DNA of 64,000 bases from Toxoplasma gondii ME49 (Eukaryota > Apicomplexa > Conoidasida > Eucoccidiorida > Sarcocystidae), in NCBI RefSeq assembly GCF_000006565.2, contig NC_031478.1, positions 5,604,212 through 5,668,211 on the forward strand, in the 5' to 3' direction. This document shows positions 48,201 through 57,670 of the stretch, one piece after another (the stretch's first letter is position 1; each line of letters starts with the position of its first letter). The notes under the pieces were generated by a model. That model did no database searches. It had not been told where the DNA came from and was given only the letters and a program-made list of their open reading frames with translations. A program made the translations under genes and the position numbers.

Positions 48201-51200
48201 GTGTGTCAAGCAGTTGTCGTCGCAGCAGGGTCACTGCTCCCCATTTGCTCGCATGGTTGGCCGTCTGCATGTACCAGTCCCACAATACGTCGTTTTCGAG
48301 GCCGTGACGACTATGCGTTCCCTGACAGAGAAACATATGCTGTGCCTCGGGGCGAAGGCATCGTTTCCGTTGTTTTGCAGCGTTTGTCCGTAGCTCGAGA
48401 AAATGGGAACAGTCCAATGGCCATATTGAAGGGTATTTCTTTAATTCGTATGGGAAGAGGAGAGAGACCTATTCCATCACAGTGGAGAACGGCAGACGTA
48501 AAGCTACGACGCAAGACGATCGTGGAGGCTCTCAAGATGAGCAGAGTTGAGCCAAGGACTGTGGCTGTATTGGAAACCGACGGGTTGACAGGATCTCAGG
48601 CGGAAGATGCCTACACGGTGGAGGCAATGGCTGACATCTTCGGTCCTAGACATCTCGCCGAGTCGTGTTCTCCCCTTGTTATCGGAAACGCCAGTTTGCA
48701 TATAGGACAAGCAAGGGAAGCCTCTGGCCTTGCGACTCTAGCCAAATTAGTCTTGATGTTGGAGCGTGGATACGCTCCACCTATTCCACGTCTTCGACGT
48801 CTGCATCCCGATGTCAAAAGAGGAATCCTGCCCTCTGGATTTGTGATGTTCCCATGCAAGAAGATGGACCTTCTCGCTTTTCGTCAGCACCCGGATCACG
48901 TATACGGACCGAACGAGAAAAGGGACCAGAAAGAAGGCCGTCCTTTAATTGGATGTGTCAGCTCTCTCGGATCCGACAAAACATCAGGTTGCTTCATTGT
49001 GGAATCTTCTCCCAGACGACACGGGCGCACATCGGACACAAGGGTCTCCTTGGAGCGTGCGGTGCCGTTAGCCGGTACGAAGGACGCTTGCTCCCACAAT
49101 TATCTTCACGTACGGTCAACCGATGGTTCTGAAAGCGAAATACGAGGAGACGACCGGGCGGTCTGGCTATTTTGCGACGACTTATGGGGACTGCAGTCAG
49201 TGGGACGAGGTCTCTACTGTTCGGACCCCGCCTTTGCCGCACTTTTGGAGCAAGCTGAACGTGTGTTAGGAAACCGTATCCCACAGCCTTTGAGCTGCCT
49301 GCTATACCCATCCACAACTGCAGAGTTTCAAAAGGCTGAGGACGCTTTAGCATTCCCACGCATAGCAGCGTTTGTGCTCTTCAGCCTTCAGTGGGCGCTC
49401 GCAACCTGCCTGCGGCACCAAGAAGGGGAGCCTACTGCAGTCATGGGGCTTGGAGTTGGTGAGATTGCTGCAGCTGCTGTAGCCGGTATTCTGTCTCTTG
49501 AAGATGCAGTTGAACTCTTAGAGCTTCTTTCTTCTGAAACTCGTACCTGTGACAATCGCAACAAACCCATGCCAGGAGGAAACGTGAACTCGGGCGGCCT
49601 TTTCGACAGAGGCAACAGCGGAACTGGTGGATGTGGTGTGGCGCAAGATTGCAAAAGTCCCTGGGTGCTGTGTGGGTTAAATAAGACCCCCACGAGTGAA
49701 TCGGCCGCCCTTGAATTTTCGGTTCTCGAGTCTAGGCGAGGTTCATCGTCGCGGAAAAGCTCAGAAACACCGACCTCTAACACCACCCCTCATAATAGAG
49801 ACGTTTTCCAAGAGCGTTTTTCAAGGAAACCACGGCGTGCAACTTGTCCAAGTCCGATCATTCGGCATGCGTGGGAAAAGGTCGCTCATGGTAACCCTGA
49901 AAATGACGAAGAAGCCGAACTGGAGTGTCCCTCCAGCCAATCACGGCGTGCAAATTGTCCAAGCCCGGCCATTCAGCATGCGTGCGAAGAGACCGCTCAT
50001 GGGAACCATGCAAATGACGGAGAAGCGGATCTCCTGATGGATTTATTTAGATTTCGCCCAGAGCCGAGCGAACCGCTGGGACAAGTTACTGCGCGAATCG
50101 CGTTGCGTAACGCTACATGCCTATTTATTTCTACTGTCTCCGGTCGGTTAGCAACGGATACTCTAATAAGAGCAGCCGAATATTGGGATCCTCTCGTACC
50201 GAAAACGCAGCGAGTTCACCGTGCAGTGGAAACCGCCGTACAGGTGGCGAAAACCGCAAAACTAGTCTGCATTGGTTGCTCTGCCCAAGATGGCGTACAT
50301 CTGTCGGTCGGCTTGCCCTCGGTCCATCCCATTAGTCCCTCACCATTACGAATATTTTGTTTCACAGGAAGCTCCCCCTCACCACAGCTTCTTGCCCCCT
50401 GTGAATCAGCAAGCGGGTCCTCCCCTCGAGTTGCTGTTGTCGAGCATCATGGAGCTGACTCAAATTTGGGGGGAGGAGCACCGTGGTGGAAGCATTTATT
50501 GTTCCGTCTCCCTCAACTCGAGGGGTTCCCTAGTGGTTGCTCTGCAAGCACGCGATTACTTGCAGATCGCCTTGTTGCTGACGTGCCAACTCCTGACAAC
50601 CATATGATTAACAACCCGCAGACGGCGGCGGTACAGGGGGCAGGAGAGACTCTTGGAACATTGCGTGAAGGTTCATCTGGAGAGGGAGAAGATGGTGAGA
50701 AAGGCTACAGGAGCGAATCTGTAAACACTCAGCACCCCGTTTACAAAGTCTACAGACGCTGCAGCGAACCGGAACTGCACGAGTCTGAGCTGTCACTCTT
50801 ATGTTCCGATACGGTGTGCCAACCGAGCCTGGAAAAAACAGTGGAGCTGTTCATTGGTACAGGACTCGAGCAGCAAGGCAAACTCTCGACCGTTTCCAGC
50901 AGTTGGCTGGTGTTTTCTGATATTGTTGCACCTTCGCCGATTTCGTTGTATTCTACTCTCGCTTTCCAAAATGAAGATGGGGAGCAGCGTTTTTGCACGT
51001 TGAACGTAGCCTCCCAAGTGGCGACGGTCTACGCAGAAAAAGTCAAAACACAGGTTTGCTCAATAATAATAGAGTGCAAACGAGGCTTCAAGCCTCCACG
51101 TGAGATTGCCAGATGCTACTTCGTCAAAAATCAAACAGCGGTGGGAAAACACGAACCCGCTGTCTCATCTCTTTCTCGGATCCGGTGGCTGCCAGCTACA

Positions 51201-51797
51201 AAACTTCCAGAAGGGTGGCTTCGCACGCGCCGTCCTCATGTTTGGCCGTGCAAGATTAAAGTCACCAAAGCCGCCTGCCCTTTGCCTACGAGAAGGGTCG
51301 ATCTTCAAGAGATTTACTGGGGGAAACGGCACATTCTGTGTCGTTTTCGAATGCCACGGAACCCCCCTAGAGATGGTGTTGAGAAAAGTACACAACTAAT
51401 CGCCATATTGGCTCGGCTGGTGACAGTAAGTGTTGGTGTAGCTGCAACATGTGTCCTCCATGAGACTGAGACCTCAGGACGCTATTCACACAGCCACCCA
51501 GGCCCCCAGGTAGAAGACGACCAGAAGACTCATATGGATGCTTTATGGGTTTGCCCATATGTCCCTTTCAGTGAATGCTGGTGTGTGATACGACATCGCA
51601 GAAATGGAAGCAGCATCAAGGAAGGCAAAGGGAGAGACTGGGAGACGTGCGACGTAGAGATATTCAGTGAGAACGGCACCGCGGTAGCTGTGGTCCTCGG
51701 CTTTGGGATTCAAAGCCACGCTCTAAGCATGCGCATGATGGGAGGAAGAGGGAACGATGGAGACAGCTCAGTTAGTACGACTGTTTGTGTTGCATAA
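36236..51797 (+). CDS. Multimodular FAAL-loaded polyketide/fatty-acid synthase with degenerate second module, 3825 aa
   Basis: A type I synthase expected to activate a fatty acid as acyl-AMP and load it on a carrier domain. Exons: 36236-36346, 36601-36707, 37182-37361, 37675-38073, 38390-38657, 39095-39247, 39536-39632, 40092-40484, 40782-41748, 42219-42357, 42655-42788, 42973-44945, 45241-51797; total 3826 codons. Domains: fatty acyl-AMP ligase about 1-630 (FSSGSTGNPKG at 186-196, HDMG, YGLAEHT, RTGDLGF, Lys615); ACP Ser785; ketosynthase 853-1306 (Cys1026, His1185, His1226 intact); KR structural half about 1385-1590; enoylreductase about 1641-1925 (GAGCGVG); ketoreductase about 2017-2247 (Tyr replaced by Ser2181, glycine motif lost); ACP Ser2364; second ketosynthase about 2427-2897 (Asp2608, Asp2754, Gln2797 at catalytic sites); acyltransferase about 2946-3326 (GLGVG for GHSxG); DH-like end about 3527-3807. 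No thioesterase or reductase release domain follows. A ligase loading unit is also known from Cryptosporidium FAS1 and PKS1. Confidence 0.88.
49831..50034 (+). repeat. In-frame 111-bp tandem duplication inside the acyltransferase-like domain
   Basis: A 111-base (37-codon) unit starting CACGGCGTGCAA at 49831 is repeated from 49942, the second copy being slightly shorter. Both encode a segment of the type CPSP-I-HA-E-AHGN followed by acidic residues, and they have diverged at several codons. It lies in a linker inserted between the two halves of the degenerate acyltransferase. The frame is kept. Confidence 0.85.
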
Positions 51798-52262
51798 CGA
51801 ATGTTTTGGCCATCACCTGGTTTACCACCTTCAGGGGGATGAAAGCATTTCCCTGTATTCTCCACAGCCAAAAACTACATGAGGGAAAGTCGTCCACAAA
51901 GTTGTCATTTGCTCCGCCCTTCGACTTGCAGAAGGTCTTCTCATCAAATGACGCATGAGTACCAAACCGAGAATAACTTGCAGACCACTTCACGCGTGGG
52001 GGTACAATGATAAAAATAAGTTTTTCAAAGTCAGACTAGAAACGATTGTGAGGCGCGGGCGACAGTGTTCTCGGCAAACAACAAAAATTGAAACTTTCCA
52101 ACAAACACATTTTTCAGACGCATACTCTCAGTAAACACAACACAAGTCGATTTTTTTGGTGACATTTTCTGTCTTCTCACATCATCGACGACTGCGCACC
52201 GACTGTCTTCATTTGCAGCGACAAGCAGGTGCCACAGCGGCTGGCACGAATTCGAAGCACGC
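51798..52262. other. Short convergent interval between synthase and Sec14 genes
   Basis: Fewer than 500 bases separate the synthase stop codon from the stop codon of the - strand Sec14-like gene. I see only presumed 3' UTR sequence here. Confidence 0.5.
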
Positions 52263-55200
52263 TCATGAAAACGGACCAGGCGGCATAAAGATACCGTCGA
52301 ACTCCTTGACGTTAGGGCAGGTTCCCCCGTAGCGCTCTATAAAAGGAAGCAGCACAGCATACACACAGGCGCATGTGCCATGAACACACTGGGATGCCTC
52401 TGGTTATCTCCGACCTTTCGACAGACATAAGGCTGACGTTGACAAGATAACGCATCATAGAGATGCGGTGTTTTCTGATTCAAAATATATCCGGCTGCCT
52501 CTGACTGTTATCTACATAATCGAGAACGCAGTTTCGACTAATACGAAGCCGATGCTACAACAGCACCTTCTCATGCAAAGATAGCGCGAATGCCTCTGCC
52601 TGCTAGCGCTCACCTTCTACTTGGTTTTTGTTAACGTGGGAAAACAAGTCATTCTGCGGGAACACACACACACACACCCACATACGACACCAGAAAGTGC
52701 TTTTTGTGTCTTATCGTTCCACGATATCATGCGGGAACAAAAAATTGGGCACTCTTACACTCTCAAAAGTCTGCTAAATATGTACCGGAGAAGAGTGTAT
52801 TCGCATGCAATGGGTACCACAAGGCAAACATTGACCACAATCCAACGCATATAAGTTCAAACCTAGTCGTCTACCAGCGGACACCGACCCGTCGCGCACG
52901 ACAGGGGACACACGAGCCAACGGGTACTCTATCAAGAGCCACTCCTACCCAATTCCGTAAGCTCTTCTTTTCTGAGCACCCCATAGATATCCTATCATCA
53001 TTCCCTGTGCTTCGTTAAGTGGCGGGAACATAATCTCTTGTGTCTCCCCTCATCCTCCCCCCCCCCGCGTGCCGGCTCCTGGGGCCGGCAGCGTCACCGG
53101 GAGGGCAGTACCCTCGCTGTTGTCTGTGACACTTGTCTAATATTTTAGCTGCGAATCACACTCTACATCTATAGACCACAAATACAGTGTCGTTGTTGTG
53201 AGCGCGTTATAAACCCACGTCATTACGATGAATGAGTCATCTCACTACGATGAATGAGTCATCTCAACTTCACTTAGAGAAGCAAATCGAATTACCTGGA
53301 AGTTGGATGTATACAAACAAATCTTTTGCTTTGTTCGCTCCGGTAGGACAACGCTGACAAGCTGCCACATCCCCCAAAAAACAAAGCTAGACTTGATGAT
53401 CAGCATTTGGCTCAGGCGACCTCGGTAGTTCCGCTGAAGGCACCATACAGAACAGTGCAGAAACAGACGCTGCATCAGTCTTTCTTTCTGTTGGAATCGA
53501 AATTATAGAATGCTGCGCCTCATCTGAACAGTCCCGTGTCTGATCCAGAAGAGGAGTCGCCGGCAGCGACATTAGAAAAAAACCCACAGATCCGCGGGTC
53601 CGCGACTAGATGTCACAGATGCGAGATCTCGAGGCAAAGACGAACGCAAGCATCATAAAGGCATGGTGGAAGAGGTTTCTGATATGTCTCTTGGGCGAGC
53701 AGACATATTACCAATAAGGTACCAGCTTAGTCAACTTAGTCAGCTCACTTCAATCATACGAAAACAAGACGCTGTGAAATAGGGAAGCTGTGTTTCCGTT
53801 ACGTGCGCCGGCACACTTACGGTAAGCGTGTCCGCTATCTCTTTGAGGATAAACGCCGGCGTGCTGAAGGCGGAGCACTGATCCAGATCAATAATGACTC
53901 GCCACTGTTCCACTCTGTTTTTCACGAGCAGCTTGTGGATCATCGTCTCTGTGTAAAAAGTATAAAAACACAAAAAGCTGTCTACTGTCCGAATAGGGAA
54001 ACTGTACCAGTGGTAAATCTGCATGTGCATACGGCATGTACACCTTTTTCTGCCGTTCACGCTGCCTTCGTTTTCCCTTGGGTAGATCCGTTCCGCCTTT
54101 GAAGCAGGCTACTGCGTCTGCACTTCAGTAACTGCTTAGTTAGCCCAGGTGTAAGAGAAAAAGTTCTCTCGCCAAAGCTTTCTAATACGCGGATGTCGAG
54201 ACCATAACGCACAGAGGAGTTCACAGGATTCCAACTCGCGTGAAATGAAGAGAACAACCCAAGTGGTAGCCTCTGACACGCAGAACTTACCCATCCAGAA
54301 GAGCACGACAGGAAGCACCGACTCCTGAGGAAGAAAAGGCACGGACACAGCCATCAGGAGCAACCATCACACACAAAGCCAACAGGCCAAACAAGACACG
54401 AAACTCCAACCACACCAACGGCGTACACTGTACTGTAGTGGACCACATATCTTAGCCAACCGCGTGGCGTCCAGTCACTCATGTTCCCGCCTATAATGAC
54501 CCGCAGTCGTTCGACCGCTACAGCTCAGCACATTCCCCATGACCACAGAAAGTGAGGTAGGTAGACAGACCAGAACACAGAATGCTGTTGTGTTTGTTGG
54601 TGCACCGATTCTGCCTTTTTTGGCTGTTGCAGTTTGAAGTATGTTTTCACATTCTACAGTGTTTTCTCAAAACAGAGTTCTGCACCATGTATACTCAAAT
54701 AGCCAACTACAGCATATAAGAGAACAAATAAGGAACTGAATCACAAATCAAGGTAGCGCACACTGCAGAAGTACTGCCTCTGGACCTGCCTGAGTTTTTC
54801 ATTAATCAAGAAAGTTTTGCTGTGCTTCCAGGGAACCTATAAGATAGCTGACACAGACAGACTTTCGAGGCACTAGAGAGGACTGTGGTTCGAACGGGTC
54901 TACACATTTCAGCTGATATAGACAAACGACGACCGGCCTCCCCTGGTGACAGAACGTTTCACCACTGTTCCCATTTCGGCACCGTGACCGGCTTCAAAAA
55001 CTAACCGGTGTCATCGGCTCGCTCTAAACGTCGATGCTCACCGGTTCTGCGTTGATGAACTCTTTGCAGCGAATGATAAAAATTGGACGAAGACACTTGT
55101 CTCGTCCAAAAACGTAGCAAAATCCTTTGCTCTGCAGGAATCACGCCGTATAGAAGTGCCGACACACAGACTCATATGTAGGCCAGAGACTGAACAAAAA

Positions 55201-57670
55201 CACCGCATTGCCACATCATGTTATATGTAAAAGCACCTGCGACTGCACGCACTGGGGAGAACACAGTCTTTCTCACGTATTTGGAAGACACCCACCAACT
55301 CGAGGGACTCGAAACGAAATCGAACCCGACGAGGTTCATGTGAGAAAAGAGCAAACCGGCGGGTCCAACTGTGAACCGGCCATGAGCGCCCCATCTGAAA
55401 TCCTCAGGGCTTTGAGGAAACAGCAGAAATGTACATGCGAAGATATTTTCCTGGTTGCGACAGGCTCACCAAATGCGGTGTCACTGTGGCTACGGAGACA
55501 GGCAGATTCGTGCTTCTCCACACCAGGTGCCTCCTCATATCCGTGATGCATTTCTCGACGTCCCAGTTGTTCCTGCACCAGCATGAAACAGAAACAGACA
55601 CTCATCCGCTCTACTGATGCCTGCCTTCTGGAGTAATACACTTGACAGTAACCATTTGTGAGTGCTCTGTAGCAGGCGAGGAAATGAGCGGGTCGGCATG
55701 CACCCGACACAAGGTAGCACTCACGTCTAATAGACATGGCAAGCGCCGCTCCTTCAGCAGGGGCGGGAGTACAGAGAAGGGTTCGACCAATGCTAGCTAA
55801 ACACTGCTTTCCGCAGATTCAGCTGATGGAAGCGATCACAGGCTACACTTCTTACAGTGCCCAAATCATGACGTTTGAATCAATACACGGAACCACCCCG
55901 AGGCCCTCCGTGGGAAATCATTCGAACTGACGGAGAAGACTGGGAATAACGAGAGACCTCAGCGCGCTCACAGAGTGAGTTCTACATCGCCATGAGGTTG
56001 CGTGTTTTGTAGGACATTTCGAAAAGGTTATCGGATGCTAGATCTTTAGAGGACGGGCTTTGTCCACAGGAAGGTGCGCACCCTTGAAGAAAACGAACAA
56101 CGTAGCGGTCGTCCGAGAAAACGGTGTCAACAAACATGTTCGGTTCGTTCTTCAGTGCCTCCTTCACCTTCGTCACTTCACCCAGCTCGTAGGGCGTGAG
56201 AGGCAGGTCCCCAAAAATGAGTCGAACAAACGCGCCATTGCCAACTGGCTGCAAATCGAACACGGGCACCACACCGAGGCGCACAGGAGCCAATGGAAAA
56301 GGCTCAGAACGCCGCAAAAAACCCCTCGATATGAGTGCTCTTCGGCAGCGAGAAAGGAGTCCCCTAAGGCAAACGCGTGCCTGTGCACAGACAGTTGTGC
56401 ACTCTTGCAAACACACTTAGTGTAATAGTTCTGTTACGTTTAAAGAGGGACAGAACACGTGCTGGTGCACACGCGAAGGACTGCAGTGGTAATGCAACCG
56501 TCCAACGGTGCAACAAATAAGAAGTCGTCCCTGTTAAAGAAGAGTGCTCATCGCGTGCATCACCCGGGCGCGCAAAACAGAGCAAGCAGAACATGCTTCC
56601 CATACGGGACTCTCTTCAGTTGGGGGACAGGTTACGAACCATGGACGGGCCTACCAGCAGCAATGGCATTCCCTACCAGAGCGAGGAAAGCAGCTGACTA
56701 CTGGCGGCAAAAAATCCATCACTACTCACATAGCACCGAGACAAAGTAATCGCTTCACATACGTGCCAGATGAGTCTGCGCCTGTATTTTTGGTTGTTTT
56801 TTTACCATTAAAAGACATTTCTGCACTCTAGGACCTTGCCTTCCGTGTTCCTAGTTAACTGGTGAGACGTTTTCCAAAACAAGCTCCTACAGTCACCTTT
56901 CTTAGTCTTCCAACCTGCAGAACGGCTCAGAAGACTCAGTATTTGTTGTTCCTTGACACGTCCGCACCGAACTCCTAGACCTTTGAAGCACACTTCCGTG
57001 GTCATTTCTCGTTAGCTACGTAGTTGGACAAAGTCTTAGCAAGACGTCATGCGCTCGTCTGTCAAAAAGATGCATCTGGAACAGAGAGGCGACTACGATT
57101 GTGTGTATAGAGAGACTGAGTAACACAAGAGGGGGTTATAACGCTTATCAGTCACTTTTTTTCGTCGGACCCGATTTGCAAGTCTGTCCTTTAGGGCCGA
57201 GCAGTATCTGGAATCAAGGAGCTCTCACACAGTGAAATTGCTGCCGCATAGTTTTGCTTCCAGAATTAACACAACGCGCATCTGCGGACCCGTAGCGTTA
57301 CACCTTGGGTCTGCCATAGTGGTAGTGACTAGGTTGCATTACGAAAAACGTTTACCGTCAAGATTTCTGAAAACATTTTTTCAGTCGTATCTGTGAGGGT
57401 AATGTCACAGAATTAGAAGCGAAACATTCTGCTGACCTTATAAACTTCGTCGGGAGTTGGTTTGTAATTTATTGCCTCGGGAGGCACGGCAGTTTCTTCA
57501 CCACGTAGTTTTGGTAGTCCGACTCCGTTACTCATGTGTTGGTAAGACGCAGAAGATTTGGCGTCTGCTGGTCCTGACCTTTGAAGGGACGACGGCCTTA
57601 TCGACTGATTTTCCTGTTCACTCCCTCCAGACACACAAGTGCCGGTAGACGGCTGCTGTACGTCTGCCAT
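52263..57670 (-). CDS. Sec14-like CRAL-TRIO lipid-binding protein, 9 exons, 329 aa
   Basis: A cytosolic protein expected to bind or exchange phospholipids or other hydrophobic ligands at membranes. Exons on the - strand: 57437-57670, 56082-56248, 55470-55572, 54291-54324, 54044-54117, 53821-53946, 53296-53433, 52614-52653, 52263-52336; together exactly 330 codons with all phases matched. The first 78 residues are Ser/Gln-rich and lead to the CRAL-TRIO N-terminal helices (FSDDRYVVRFLQG, then NNWDVEKCITDMRRHL). The lipid-binding domain shows VEQWRVIIDLD, then NYRGRLSQMLIIKSSFVFWG, then ERYGGTCPN and a C-terminus GIFMPPGPFS. RYGGT corresponds to the conserved EYGG of Sec14. A short, strongly basic insert (KGKRRQRERQKK) precedes the core sheet. 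The start is the first ATG, after a GTG-CAC-ACG context. Confidence 0.85.
52662..52677. repeat. (AC)8 microsatellite beside a 3' splice site
   Basis: Eight AC units on the + strand, reading (TG)8 in the sense of the Sec14 gene. The run ends only a few bases before the pyrimidine tract and AG of the acceptor for the 40-base exon at 52614-52653. Confidence 0.85.
53057..53090. repeat. C10 tract followed by a 7-bp perfect hairpin
   Basis: Ten consecutive C (53057-53066) are followed by TGCCGGC (53070-53076), a 7-base loop, and GCCGGCA (53084-53090), which form a perfect GC-rich stem. It lies in the last long intron of the Sec14 gene and has no T-run after it. Its role, if any, is unknown. Confidence 0.65.
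53224..53267. repeat. 22-bp tandem repeat, two copies
   Basis: TACGATGAATGAGTCATCTC-A and one further base are repeated head to tail at 53224-53245 and 53246-53267, differing only at the last base. It lies in the same Sec14 intron, close to the 5' splice site of the exon at 53296-53433. Confidence 0.8.

Noticed and set aside
55336..55737. 133-codon - strand ORF overlapping a Sec14 exon
   Set aside because: It is the wrong frame; the frame with NNWDVEKCITDM matches CRAL-TRIO helices and splices in phase.
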